Below are positions 8,693 to 17,903 of a stretch of 64,000 nt of DNA, piece after piece (position 1 is the stretch's first letter; every line of letters begins with the position of its first letter). Source of the stretch: an uncultured Bacteroides sp. (GTDB lineage: Bacteria > Bacteroidota > Bacteroidia > Bacteroidales > Bacteroidaceae). Under the pieces are notes generated by a model that did not search any database, had not been told where the DNA came from, and worked only from the letters and a program-made list of their open reading frames with translations. Location of the stretch: contig NZ_CAUCSQ010000005.1 of NCBI RefSeq assembly GCF_958445495.1, positions 68,624 through 132,623 of the forward strand, in the 5' to 3' direction. Made by a program: the position numbers and the translations under genes.

Positions 8693-10024
8693 CTATTTCT
8701 CAATCCTGATTCCTATCCGGCGCAGGTCCGCTCCCGAAGGGTTCTGGAATACCCGTAAGTCAAACTCCGGGATTATGGCGAGCAAATGGTCGAAGACATC
8801 CGCCTGCACGCCTTCATAGGAGACCCAGGCTTTTTCTACGGAAAAGAAATAAAGCTCTATCGGGATACCTGTTTCCGTAGGCTGAAGCTGGCGGACCATG
8901 CAGGTCATATCCTGATTGACAACGGGCAGGTTTCTCAGATAATTGGTGAGATAGGCACGGAAAATGCCGAGATTGGTCTGCCTCCGTCCGTTCACTAATA
9001 TCGAATTGTCAATATCATGTTTCCTGTTGTATTCTTCCACGACCTTCTCCGTTTCGTCCACGTAATCTTTCAGCAACTGTATCTTACGGTATTTCGCCAG
9101 CATTTCCGGGGTACAGAAGCGCACGCTGGTCATGTCTATATTGATGGAGCGTTTCACCCGCCTGCCGCCGGACTCCTGCATCCCCTGCCAGTTCTGGAAG
9201 GAGTCGCTAATCAGCAGATAAGGGGGAATGGTGGTGATTGTGTTATCAAAATTGCGCACTTTCACGGTATTCAGCGTCACTTCTATCACTGTACCGTTGG
9301 CGCCGTACTTCGGCATGGTAATCCAGTCGCCTACTTTCAGCATGTTATTGGCGGAAAGCTGTATGCCGGACACGAATCCCATGATGCTGTCTTTGAACAC
9401 CAGCATCAACACGGCAGCGGACGCTCCCAGCCCGGTGAGCAACACTACCGGGCTTTGCTTTATCAGGATGCTGACTATGATAATCCCTCCGATGAAGAAA
9501 AGAATCACCTGCGCCGTCTGCAGAAGTCCTTTCAACGGCTTGTCCCGGTATTGTTCTTTCTGGCTGTACACCTGGTAAATGGCTGCGAACAGGGTACTGA
9601 TGAAACGGAGGAAAACGGCAAGGATGTAAATCATGCACAACCGGCGCATGAAATCCAGCAAACGGGAGTCCGCATGTTCGGGAAAGGCGATAGGAATGGC
9701 GATGTAAATCAGGACCGGAGCAACCATCTTGCTAAGGTGCACCATCACTTTGTGGTCGAATACGATGTCATCCCAAGTCGCTTTCGTCTGTTTCACCAGC
9801 TTCGCTACCGCCCGTAAAATAAGCTTGCGGCAGATGACGTTAGCCAGCAAAGCGACTCCGATGATGCACAGCAGCACAATCAGGTTGTCAAACTTATCCG
9901 CCCACTCTTCACTCACTCCCGCCGAAAGCAACGAACGGTTGACTTCTTCCATCACCGCACTGCCCATCTCCTGCACTTCATCATTTATCAATGCTACACT
10001 TACCGTATCTATCACTTCTTTCAT
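8693..10024 (-). CDS. Mechanosensitive ion channel, MscS superfamily (YbdG/MscM-like)
   Basis: A 443-residue small-conductance mechanosensitive channel. There are about five membrane helices in the first 190 residues, including IVLLCIIGVALLANVI, then the pore-lining TM3 region (GLGASAAVLMLVFKDSIMGF) and the MscS beta domain with the motif LKVGDWITMPKYGANGTVIE and the TTIPPYLLI stretch. It has no large periplasmic extension, and length and layout fit the YbdG branch rather than MscK. Such channels release solutes on hypo-osmotic shock in the inner membrane. The gene lies between the DUF4435 gene (59 bp upstream) and the AraC gene. Confidence 0.93.
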   Translation of the reverse strand: MKEVIDTVSVALINDEVQEMGSAVMEEVNRSLLSAGVSEEWADKFDNLIVLLCIIGVALLANVICRKLILRAVAKLVKQTKATWDDIVFDHKVMVHLSKMVAPVLIYIAIPIAFPEHADSRLLDFMRRLCMIYILAVFLRFISTLFAAIYQVYSQKEQYRDKPLKGLLQTAQVILFFIGGIIIVSILIKQSPVVLLTGLGASAAVLMLVFKDSIMGFVSGIQLSANNMLKVGDWITMPKYGANGTVIEVTLNTVKVRNFDNTITTIPPYLLISDSFQNWQGMQESGGRRVKRSINIDMTSVRFCTPEMLAKYRKIQLLKDYVDETEKVVEEYNRKHDIDNSILVNGRRQTNLGIFRAYLTNYLRNLPVVNQDMTCMVRQLQPTETGIPIELYFFSVEKAWVSYEGVQADVFDHLLAIIPEFDLRVFQNPSGADLRRIGIRIEK

Positions 10025-10083
10025 ACATACATTTTCCTTTGTTAGACATGCAATTTTATTTGATATGCAACTCCATCCGGCTA

Positions 10084-11082
10084 TTACCCCTTAGCCAGAT
10101 ATTCCCGGATGTCCCGCCTCAGCCATTCGTAATGATAAAGCTTCTTATACGCCACATTCTTCCTTAGCATGATTTCTACGTTCACCTGGCTGTTCTGATA
10201 ACAAGTCAATTCGTTCCTGAATTGTTCATTATGTTCCGCCAAACGTTTAATTTCCTGTTCCCGTTCCCTCCTCAAAGCGGTACAAACCGGAACCAGCAGC
10301 TTCATCACCACATTATCCATCACATGATGTCCCTGCATATACAAATAGGTTGTTTCGGGAACCAGTCCCAATTCTTTCAGTTCGGCGCGCAATCCGTCTA
10401 CCCTGCCTGCATGGTGTGGAAAACGGCTTTTCAGTTCCGTAAGTTTCAGGCTCACCCGGTACTGCAGGGATTCCAGGCTGTGTTCGGGATGCTTGAGGTT
10501 GATTTCCTTCAAGGCGGTATGCGTATGGAAGTCGTACATCGGGAAGGTATAGGTGTCCCGCTGCCGGTAGAACCAGACGTTCCAGAGGAAAAGCGGATAT
10601 ACGATTTCCGAATACCGTTTCAGATAGGCATTGAAGTCGAGCAGGGAACGGTCGTTCAGCGTCGCCTGCACGCATACCTCATGGAGGCTCTCGGCAAAGC
10701 AATGGTAATTTTCAATGGCATAGGTGTATGTCTGGAAAATATATCTGTTCCGGTTTATCTTACGGGAGGTGCGGGTTGCTCCCTGGAGCAGGAAATCGTA
10801 ATCGCTGTCTACACAGGCAATCAGGCTTCTTCCCAGCTCTTCCGTGTTCAGCGTATTCATAAGGACCATCTTTTTCCCTTTCGCCAGCGAGGTGGCGGAA
10901 GGAAGCATCACCTGGAAATAGTGCTCGTCGTCTTCAAATTCTTCGAGCAAGGTACGCCAGAAAGCAACATCGTCATAGCTTTCCACATAGGCGACAATGC
11001 GCCGGCGCGCCTTTTTGGAATAGAGCTTATGGGCAGCGCTGAAGTAAGAAGAAGTCAGATTGTCTCTTAGTGAGGTCGCCAT
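10084..11082 (-). CDS. DUF4435 (TOPRIM-like) protein
   Basis: A 332-residue protein. Its N-terminal 110 residues look like a TOPRIM-type DUF4435 domain: an acidic first strand (AYVESYDDVAFW, Glu followed by Asp-Asp) and a DxD motif in IACVDSDYDFLL. The C-terminal half is helical, with a basic/acidic stretch around RREREQEIKRLAEHNEQF. DUF4435 proteins occur as partners of ABC-type ATPases, for example AriB in the PARIS anti-phage system. Here an AAA ATPase gene lies 77 bp upstream on the same strand. Function as a nuclease or toxin is inferred from this context only; a housekeeping role is equally possible. Confidence 0.8.
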   Translation of the reverse strand: MATSLRDNLTSSYFSAAHKLYSKKARRRIVAYVESYDDVAFWRTLLEEFEDDEHYFQVMLPSATSLAKGKKMVLMNTLNTEELGRSLIACVDSDYDFLLQGATRTSRKINRNRYIFQTYTYAIENYHCFAESLHEVCVQATLNDRSLLDFNAYLKRYSEIVYPLFLWNVWFYRQRDTYTFPMYDFHTHTALKEINLKHPEHSLESLQYRVSLKLTELKSRFPHHAGRVDGLRAELKELGLVPETTYLYMQGHHVMDNVVMKLLVPVCTALRREREQEIKRLAEHNEQFRNELTCYQNSQVNVEIMLRKNVAYKKLYHYEWLRRDIREYLAKG

Positions 11083-11159
11083 TGATTTTATAAATTGCGG
11101 TTTTATTAGGTTTTATAAAATAGCCTTTCCGGGAAAGGTTTCCCCGTTTTCTCTGTGTT

Positions 11160-11996
11160 TCAGCCTTCATGCTCCACGGATGTGGAGATGTCGCTCACTT
11201 CCGTCACGGCATCCAGCCATCCTTCCATGATGACGGCGGGCGAATGGGTAGTCAGGATAATCTGCACATTCGGGTTCAGTTCCCGTATCATCGAAATCAG
11301 CTTTTGTTGCCATTCTATATGCAAAGAGGCTTCCGGCTCATCCATAAAAAGCACGCAATGACTGTTATCCTGCACAAGCACCGTGAGCAGGATTACCAGC
11401 ATTTGCTTCTCGCCTGAGGACAGCTTATAGGGAAACAGCAGCTCGCCGTCCTGATAGAAGGCGATGTCATTCCGTTTCCGGTCTATCTTCTTGCGGGTGT
11501 AACCGAACAGTTCGTCAACCATGTCCTGAAAGCGGCGTTTGGCTACGGACAAGGTGGCTGCCTTGCTGCGTTCTTCTTCATTGTTGCTGGAAAGCATTTC
11601 TATCATCTTGTTGCCGATATTGACCTGATAATCAAGATAACGGCGTTGCAGCAGATAGAGTTGCCAGTCCAACTCGGACTTCACGTTCTTATCCGCCATG
11701 CGGGCCGTAAAATCTCCCATAATCAGAGGGCGGTCGTAACTGCGAATCACGTCGTAAGGGATATATGTCGCTTGGGGATTATCGAAGAAAAGGCGCACTC
11801 CGCTCTTCTCATCGCTTTTCATCTCACCGGAAAGTTCTTCGAGATAACCTACCGAACGGTTCAGGATGGTCGTTTTCCCCACTCCGTTTATGCCGGAAAG
11901 TATATTCACGTCAGGACGTAAATCCCATGCGATATCGAATCTTTTCCAAAGTCCCTTTATCTCGATTCGACGGATATAATTGGCCTGCTGCTCCAT
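11160..11996 (-). CDS. AAA/ABC-type ATPase (AAA_15/AAA_21-like), partner of DUF4435 protein
   Basis: A 278-residue ATPase with a Walker A motif near the N-terminus (LSGINGVGKTTIL), a signature-like LSSGEKQMLVILL, Walker B (VLFMDEPEASLHIEWQQ) and a switch histidine in ILTTHSPAVIMEG. This is the layout of OLD/RecF-like ATPases, but short, with only a brief insert between Walker A and the signature. I start it at the ATG at 11996 rather than at the in-frame ATG 120 bases upstream, because the promoter box at 12072-12079 lies between the two and the N-terminus MEQQANYIRRIEIKG begins the fold correctly. It probably forms a unit with the DUF4435 gene. Confidence 0.85.
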   Translation of the reverse strand: MEQQANYIRRIEIKGLWKRFDIAWDLRPDVNILSGINGVGKTTILNRSVGYLEELSGEMKSDEKSGVRLFFDNPQATYIPYDVIRSYDRPLIMGDFTARMADKNVKSELDWQLYLLQRRYLDYQVNIGNKMIEMLSSNNEEERSKAATLSVAKRRFQDMVDELFGYTRKKIDRKRNDIAFYQDGELLFPYKLSSGEKQMLVILLTVLVQDNSHCVLFMDEPEASLHIEWQQKLISMIRELNPNVQIILTTHSPAVIMEGWLDAVTEVSDISTSVEHEG

Positions 11997-12071
11997 AATG
12001 TTCAAATGTTTAATCAAGGCAAATATAACTAATTCATGCGATAAATCTGTTACGTTTACCGCAGTTTTCAA

Positions 12072-12079
12072 CAAAGGTA
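12072..12079 (-). promoter_or_regulatory. -7 promoter box for the ATPase/DUF4435 operon
   Basis: The minus strand reads TACCTTTG, matching TAnnTTTG. A TTG lies about 22 bp upstream (12102-12104). It is the mirror image of the box at 12093-12100, so two divergent promoters are built into one inverted repeat (caaaggta ... tacctttg). It supports the ATPase start at 11996. Confidence 0.6.
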
Positions 12080-12092
12080 ACAAATAAAAAGC

Positions 12093-12100
12093 TACCTTTG
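12093..12100 (+). promoter_or_regulatory. -7 promoter box for the EamA transporter
   Basis: TACCTTTG on the plus strand, an exact TAnnTTTG match 60 bp before the transporter ATG at 12160. No good -33 TTTG is present, only TTTTC near 12066. Confidence 0.55.
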
Positions 12101-12159
12101 CCAACCGTTTTTCCATTTGAAGGCGGTTCTTGTTAAAAACAGGTTATATCAACATCAAT

Positions 12160-13077
12160 ATGGACAAAAGTAAAAATCTGCAGGGACATCTGTTTGCACT
12201 GGCAGCAAACGTTATGTGGGGATTAATGTCGCCCATCGGCAAATCGGCCCTCCAGGAGTTTTCCGCCTTGTCTGTCACTACATTCCGGATGGTGGGAGCA
12301 GCGGCGGCTTTCTGGATACTTTCCGCATTTTTCAAACAGGAGCATGTCAACCACCGCGATATGCTGAAGATTTTTTTCGCTTCCCTGTTTGCTCTGGTAT
12401 TCAATCAGGGGATATTCATCTTCGGGCTGTCCATGACTTCCCCTATCGACGCATCCATCGTGACTACCACTCTACCGATAGTCACCATGATTGTTGCCGC
12501 CATCTACCTGAAAGAACCGGTCACGAATAAAAAAGTACTGGGAATCTTCGTCGGGGCCATGGGAGCGCTTATCCTTATTTTAAGCAGCCAGGCTGCCGGC
12601 AGCGGTAACGGGAATATCATCGGAGATTTGCTGTGCCTGATTGCACAAATCAGTTTCTCTATCTATTTAACGGTTTTCAAGGGACTGTCCCAGCAATATT
12701 CGGCAATAACCATCAATAAATGGATGTTTATCTACGCTTCAATGTGTTATATTCCTTTCTCTTACCACGACATTTCGACTATCCAATGGGGGACTGTCTC
12801 CACCGTAGCCGTCATGGAGGTGCTTTACGTCGTGTTAGGCGGAAGTTTCCTCGCTTATCTCTGCATCATGACCGCCCAGAAACTGCTTCGCCCGACCGTT
12901 GTCAGCATGTATAACTACATGCAGCCGATTGTGGCGACCATCGCCGCCGTCATTATGGGAATCGGCAACTTCGGATGGCAGAAAGGACTCGCTATCGCAC
13001 TCGTATTTCTCGGAGTGTACATCGTGACACAAAGCAAGTCGAGGGCTGATTTCGAGAAAGACGGAAAGGAGTTATAA
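12160..13077 (+). CDS. EamA/DMT-family transporter
   Basis: A 305-residue inner membrane transporter of the drug/metabolite superfamily. It has ten predicted helices arranged as two EamA repeats: the first about 5-145, starting with GHLFALAANVMWGLMSPIGK and containing the typical IVTTTLPIVTMIVAAIYLKE, the second about 155-295 with YNYMQPIVATIAAVIMG. The substrate cannot be predicted. I chose the ATG at 12160 because the upstream in-frame start at 12130 is a TTG. The promoter box at 12093-12100 fits this start. It ends before a region of insertion-sequence-like repeats. Confidence 0.93.
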   Translation: MDKSKNLQGHLFALAANVMWGLMSPIGKSALQEFSALSVTTFRMVGAAAAFWILSAFFKQEHVNHRDMLKIFFASLFALVFNQGIFIFGLSMTSPIDASIVTTTLPIVTMIVAAIYLKEPVTNKKVLGIFVGAMGALILILSSQAAGSGNGNIIGDLLCLIAQISFSIYLTVFKGLSQQYSAITINKWMFIYASMCYIPFSYHDISTIQWGTVSTVAVMEVLYVVLGGSFLAYLCIMTAQKLLRPTVVSMYNYMQPIVATIAAVIMGIGNFGWQKGLAIALVFLGVYIVTQSKSRADFEKDGKEL

Positions 13078-13170
13078 TACCGCGGGAGTATGTCGAAACT
13101 AAGATGAACGCTCGGAACAGTTACAGAATCTAACTGATAAACATAAAAATAGCCGTATCATTACTCAATA

Positions 13171-13218
13171 TGAAGTGCCCCCCAAAAGTTAGACACAAAA
13201 CTTTTGGGGGGCACTTCA
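13171..13218. repeat. Perfect 20-bp inverted repeat, IS-end-like or terminator
   Basis: The arm gaagtgccccccaaaagtt (13172-13190, extended by one base) and its exact complement (13199-13218) flank only 8 bases. The inward end with CCAAAAGTTAGACA resembles the terminal inverted repeats of IS3-type elements, so this may be an element deleted down to its two ends. It also lies 94 bp after the transporter gene and could act as its terminator. The choice is open. Confidence 0.7.
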
Positions 13219-13250
13219 ATAATAGAGTTGATGCGGCCTTTTTATTGCCC

Positions 13251-13320
13251 GATGAAGAGTGCCGAATTTCAAATGAAGAGTGGCGAGTTTCAGATAGAGT
13301 GCCAGGTTTCAGATGAAAAG
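13251..13320. repeat. Three to four ~21-bp imperfect direct repeats
   Basis: Units of the type gatgaagagtgccgaatttc are repeated three times with a few changes (13251, 13271, 13292) and a fourth begins near 13310. Multiple short direct repeats near an end are a known feature of IS21-type elements, so this could be an insertion-sequence remnant. No transposase coding sequence is present. Confidence 0.6.
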
Positions 13321-13382
13321 TTCATTTCCTCTAAAATTGAATTTTGACACATTTTCAGGATATCTCAAAATGCCTCAAATAA

Positions 13383-13424
13383 AATGCTCCCCCAAAGTCA
13401 GACAAGAGACTTTCAGGGAGCATT
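13383..13424. repeat. Second inverted repeat related to the one at 13171
   Basis: aatgctcccccaaagtc (13383-13399) pairs with 13408-13424 with two mismatches around an 8-base loop (agacaaga). Loop and inner arm resemble those of the repeat at 13171-13218, so the two are diverged copies of the same unit about 210 bp apart. Confidence 0.65.
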
Positions 13425-13471
13425 ACAGAATGAAAAAGAAGAAAAAGAGCCTTATTGAGAATCAGGAAGTT

Positions 13472-13531
13472 AAAAATCCTCTTATCTTAGCCTTAATTTC
13501 AAAAATATCAGGTTAAGATAAGAGGATTTTT
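13472..13531. terminator. 18-bp perfect stem-loop with U-tract
   Basis: aaaaatcctcttatctta (13472-13489) and its exact complement (13514-13531) form a stem, extended by about four more pairs with one mismatch, with T-rich sequence following (attttttcttt). It resembles a terminator that works on either strand, between the transporter region and the 3' end of the beta-galactosidase gene. Confidence 0.7.
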
Positions 13532-13589
13532 CTTTCAAGAGTTTTTTAATCCATAGGATTCCCGGTTTTTCAAAATCTATGTTAAGATG

Positions 13590-13680
13590 ACTTTGCCGGA
13601 TAATCGATTCTTAATCTTACCGGATAATTGTTACCAAATTCACCGGATAATGTTCCAAATTCGCCGGGTAACAATGTCTA
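13590..13680. repeat. Short degenerate repeats containing ccggataat
   Basis: Three copies of ccggataat and a variant ccgggtaac occur at roughly 11-23 bp steps, with caaattc between some of them. This directly follows the beta-galactosidase stop codon on its strand. It belongs with the other arrays of about 11-12 bp period in this window. Apart from the repeats already listed, 13078-13687 holds no supported gene. Confidence 0.5.
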
Positions 13681-13687
13681 CTCTACC

Positions 13688-16600
13688 TTAATCCGCCAGA
13701 ATCGTTATCTCCGCACCGGACGCAAAATCCTGTCCGTTTTGCTCACTTAAAGCGGTAAAACGAATATAACGCGCTTTCACAGGCTTATCGAACACCACTT
13801 TCTTTTCTTTCAGATTATTGGCAAAAGTGCCTTTTTTAACCGGTTCGCCCCATTCCTTGCCATCCATGCTGACTTGAATGGAATAATCCTTTATATTACC
13901 GTTGTTCCCATCCTGACGCGGCAGATACGTGAATCCTTTGACATTCTTCACTTCACCTGCATCAAAATCCACCCAGTGGGGATATTTGGCAACTGTCACG
14001 GAATACATCGTATGCCATATCGTAGCAGGGTCTCCATCGGTCAGATGCGCGGCATCCCCGCTTCCCGACTCCTGACTGCTGGCATACACCACCCGCAACT
14101 GTACATTTTCAATCTTTTCAAACCTCACCGTAGCGTTGATATCCTCATTATCCTTGTACCACGCCTTCACTACTCCCCCGTCACGCAACGGAACAGGTTC
14201 TTTGAATTCCCGAACCTCTTTACCGCCGTCAATCGTGTAACAAAGCACGGCCTCCTTCTTTGCCGATGTCAGTTCCACCATTCCGGCAGAAGTACGTGTC
14301 ACCGACAAAGGAATATCCCCGTCGGGAGCCACTCCGGCGACAGACGACAAATCCTTGCCTGCCGGACGAATGATAAATCCCGTCGCATGCTGACCTGCCA
14401 ACACGCGGTCTTGTAGCAGAGGAGCTCCCTGCCCGCAACTATTGCCACCCAGACCGGTCACCGCGCAATCCAAATGTAAATACGTATCTCCTGCCTCAGG
14501 CAACTGATAAGGATGGGAGGCAAACATCAGATCGAGAGCGGAATACTGGAGCGCCGAAACCGAAAGACGGTCCGTGGCGATAAAGACAGCCCCCTTGCCC
14601 GCCCGGTCAGTCAACGCACACCAGCGCACATCTTCATGATTCCCCATATCCTGCGGCTTCGGGAAATTTACGAACTCGCCCGCCACCGTATTCGTATGTA
14701 ACTCGATAAACTGGCCGCTCTTGCGGTCTGCATAATTGTCAACCGGACCGCGCCCGTAATAAGTAAAGTCGGCATACCGTTCGGGGATTCTCATCACATA
14801 ACCCAGACGAGGCAAAACCAAACCGGGACGATTGGAACTTATGCTGGACTGCAATTCGACAGAACCGTCCGGATATACCGTCCACACCTGATTGGTTATG
14901 AACTTGAAACCGTCTCCGCCCGGTTTTCTGTCTTTCAGCTCCACGATGCTGTTCCTGCCGGAACTCGTCCCCCCCTTGATACTCGCGGCATTCGGTGCTT
15001 GCGATTCCACAGTAAAACTCAATACTACCCTGTCCTCTTTCACCCGTACGACACATTCCGTCGCCTCATGCTTCAAATTATGTAACCCGCATTCAAACCA
15101 GGAAGAATAGAACCAGTTATCATTGTTCGTAAAAGCCCGAAACGCATCCAGTTTCGGTCCGTTCCCGTCGGCAATCACTGTTTCCTTCCCATACTTCAAC
15201 CGATAGATGCTTCCCGTTTTCCGGTCAAAATCCACCTCAAAACCATTTCCGCGCACTTCATACCTGTCCGTATCCGGATTCATCCCGGCCTTTATCGGTC
15301 CCGCTCCGGCAGTCACTTCACCGAGCGACGGACGTCCTGCAGGTTCCTGAACCAAGAACTGTTCTTCCGCCATGACAAAACCCTTGCCGGCCCACGGCAT
15401 CTTATCTTTTAACACAAACTGTACCTTCACAAAATATTCCGCATCCTTCTTAAAGGCGGCGCGTTCGTAAGGAAGAGAAATCCGTTTATGCCGGCGGGGA
15501 GGCAAGTCAATATCCTTTTCCAATACCGACCGCACCGCTTTTCCGTCTTCGTAAAGCGACCATATCAGATGATAATCATCCGCCAGATTCTTGAAATAAT
15601 ATTTGTTGAAGACATCAAAAAGCCCTTTCCCGGCATCAACGGCCTTGACGCCGATATGCTGGTACACCTTCTTCACTTCATAATACTGCGGCTTCGGTTC
15701 CAAATCGCCAAACACAATCCCGTTCATCACAAACTGCCCGTCATTGGGCGTATCGCCGAAATCGCCCCCGTAAGCCAGATAACGTACCCCTGTCTTCGGG
15801 TCGTAATTATACATGGACTGGTCCACCCAATCCCAGATAGCGCCACCGCAAAAGAAATTGGTAGACTCCATCGCTTCCCAGTAATCAACCAGGTTACCGC
15901 AGGCATTCCCCATGGAATGGGCATATTCGGAGATATGGAACGGATATTTGATGTCATATTTCCCTTGTACGGCTCCGCGCACCCAACCGATGGACGGATA
16001 CTGGTTCGACCCCATATCGACAATGGCGTTGTTACGCTCGTACTGCACAGGACGGGAAGTATCGAAACTCTTCAACGCATCATAAGCCGCCACAAAGTTC
16101 TTCCCCGGACCTGCCTCATTCCCCAACGACCAGATAACGATGGAAGGATTGTTCACATTGGCATGTGCCATCTCCATGACACGCGCTACATGGGCGTTTT
16201 TCCATTCCGCCGGATGGGACAGGGAAGCAGCGCCGTAATAATACTCGTGCGACTCTATGTTAGCTTCATCTTCCAGATAAATGCCGTATTTATCACATAG
16301 AAAATACCAATAAGGGTCATCCGGATAATGGGAATTGCGCACATGGTTGATGTTGGCGCGTTTCATCAGCATGATTTCTTTCTCCATCATTCCGCGGGTT
16401 ATCGCATGTCCCACCTCCGGGTTGGACTCATGACGGTTTACTCCTTTCAGCTTGACAGTTTTCCCGTTCACATAATAATACCTCCCGGCAAGTCCGAACT
16501 CGTCTTCCGACGCAGGCGTGTCCTTGATTTCCACCTTGCGGAAACCGACAACGGCAGAGACAGTCTCGACAGTCTTGCCCTTCCTGTCTTTCAGTTCCGC

Positions 16601-17710
16601 CACCAGAGTGTAACGATAAGGGAACTCTGCCGACCATTTATTGGGGGCTTTCACATGGAACACGGTCCGGACCTTGCAAGTCTCTCCCGAAACGATTTTC
16701 TCCGTCACCGGCGACGAAACCGCGTCCACCAGCGTATTCTCATCTGAATACAGTTTGTTGGCATAAAGCGAATAACGCACCTTATAATCCTTCACCGCCT
16801 TCTTATCCAAATTGCGGATATCCGCCGTGACCGTCAAAGAACCGTCCGTATATGCGGCATCCAAATCGGGGATAGCGACCAAATCACGAATATGGACTTT
16901 GGGAACCGAATGCAAAGCTACCGTACGGAAAATGCCCGGCAGACGGAACATATCCTGCGCCTCCAGAAACGAGCCGTCCGAATTGCGATACACCTCAACG
17001 GCAACCGTATTCCCGCCCTTACGCAGATAAGGAGTAATATTGAAACCGGCGGTATTGCGCGAATTCTTGGAGAACCCCACATACCTGCCGTTAATCCACA
17101 GATAAAAGAAAGAATCCACCCCGTCAAAATTGATGAACACCTCCCGACCTTCCCAATCTTCAGGAATCTCAAAATCCCGGCGGAACGAACCAACCTCATT
17201 CCGGTGCTTGTAAGTAGTCCAGTTCGACGGTGGCGTACGCATCACTCCTCCCCGCCAGTCGTCCACCTTTACGCGATGCTGGAAGATTACCGGCTGGTTG
17301 ACATAAACAGGCGTCCCGTACTTCTGGCTCCCGTCTTTCTGAATCCCGTAAATATTCCAGCTTGAAGGTACGGGAATGACATCCCACGCACTCACATCAT
17401 AATCCGGACGGTAAAAATCCGCCGGACGGGAATCGGGGTCGGGCGACCAGCAGAACTTCCAGTCACCGTTGAGCGACTGCCAATACCGGCTGTTCTCCGG
17501 CAACACCTTACGGGCACTTTCCACATCCCCGAACGAAAAGAAATAAGCATGAGGTTGCTCCTTGTTCAATGCTAGATTTCCGGGAGACTCCCATTCATCT
17601 CCGGCAGGAGCATTCAAGACAGCATACGTAAACCCTTCCAAAGGTTGGGCTGCAAAACTCTGTAGCGTTAAAAAACAGCATAAGAGAGCGGTTAACAAGG
17701 TTTTATTCAT
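13688..17710 (-). CDS. Glycoside hydrolase family 2 beta-galactosidase with F5/8 type C domain
   Basis: A 1340-residue secreted LacZ-type enzyme. It has a signal peptide (LLTALLCCFLTLQSFAAQ), then a GH2 sugar-binding domain (about 70-270), an immunoglobulin-like domain (275-395) and the TIM barrel (395-690). The acid/base Glu is at about 532 (IWSLGNEAG) and the nucleophile Glu at about 595 (FHISEYAHSMGN). A domain-4 linker and a beta-galactosidase small-chain domain (about 820-1090) follow, then a short Fn3-like region and a C-terminal discoidin/F5-8C domain (about 1215-1340) that probably binds carbohydrate. It would remove terminal beta-galactose from glycans in the periplasm or at the surface. 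It stands alone, without a SusC/D pair. Confidence 0.95.
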   Translation of the reverse strand: MNKTLLTALLCCFLTLQSFAAQPLEGFTYAVLNAPAGDEWESPGNLALNKEQPHAYFFSFGDVESARKVLPENSRYWQSLNGDWKFCWSPDPDSRPADFYRPDYDVSAWDVIPVPSSWNIYGIQKDGSQKYGTPVYVNQPVIFQHRVKVDDWRGGVMRTPPSNWTTYKHRNEVGSFRRDFEIPEDWEGREVFINFDGVDSFFYLWINGRYVGFSKNSRNTAGFNITPYLRKGGNTVAVEVYRNSDGSFLEAQDMFRLPGIFRTVALHSVPKVHIRDLVAIPDLDAAYTDGSLTVTADIRNLDKKAVKDYKVRYSLYANKLYSDENTLVDAVSSPVTEKIVSGETCKVRTVFHVKAPNKWSAEFPYRYTLVAELKDRKGKTVETVSAVVGFRKVEIKDTPASEDEFGLAGRYYYVNGKTVKLKGVNRHESNPEVGHAITRGMMEKEIMLMKRANINHVRNSHYPDDPYWYFLCDKYGIYLEDEANIESHEYYYGAASLSHPAEWKNAHVARVMEMAHANVNNPSIVIWSLGNEAGPGKNFVAAYDALKSFDTSRPVQYERNNAIVDMGSNQYPSIGWVRGAVQGKYDIKYPFHISEYAHSMGNACGNLVDYWEAMESTNFFCGGAIWDWVDQSMYNYDPKTGVRYLAYGGDFGDTPNDGQFVMNGIVFGDLEPKPQYYEVKKVYQHIGVKAVDAGKGLFDVFNKYYFKNLADDYHLIWSLYEDGKAVRSVLEKDIDLPPRRHKRISLPYERAAFKKDAEYFVKVQFVLKDKMPWAGKGFVMAEEQFLVQEPAGRPSLGEVTAGAGPIKAGMNPDTDRYEVRGNGFEVDFDRKTGSIYRLKYGKETVIADGNGPKLDAFRAFTNNDNWFYSSWFECGLHNLKHEATECVVRVKEDRVVLSFTVESQAPNAASIKGGTSSGRNSIVELKDRKPGGDGFKFITNQVWTVYPDGSVELQSSISSNRPGLVLPRLGYVMRIPERYADFTYYGRGPVDNYADRKSGQFIELHTNTVAGEFVNFPKPQDMGNHEDVRWCALTDRAGKGAVFIATDRLSVSALQYSALDLMFASHPYQLPEAGDTYLHLDCAVTGLGGNSCGQGAPLLQDRVLAGQHATGFIIRPAGKDLSSVAGVAPDGDIPLSVTRTSAGMVELTSAKKEAVLCYTIDGGKEVREFKEPVPLRDGGVVKAWYKDNEDINATVRFEKIENVQLRVVYASSQESGSGDAAHLTDGDPATIWHTMYSVTVAKYPHWVDFDAGEVKNVKGFTYLPRQDGNNGNIKDYSIQVSMDGKEWGEPVKKGTFANNLKEKKVVFDKPVKARYIRFTALSEQNGQDFASGAEITILAD

Positions 17711-17903
17711 AAAATATCAAGTCTATAAAGATTATTCACGCAACAAGGCCACTCTTCTCCGACCTGAAATAAATACACCCCGAAAACAAGGCTCCCCTAC
17801 ATTCGGAACAAACTTTTAACACTATTTGTCAGATTACAAGGCAAAATGCCCTTCCCCGCAACATCTCCGCAAGACGGACAACGGACAGAAACCTCCGCTT
17901 CCT

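Noticed and set aside
13313..13516. 67-codon frame crossing the IS-like repeats
   Set aside because: It runs through palindromes and a terminator, with a Lys-rich low-complexity middle, and has no family resemblance.
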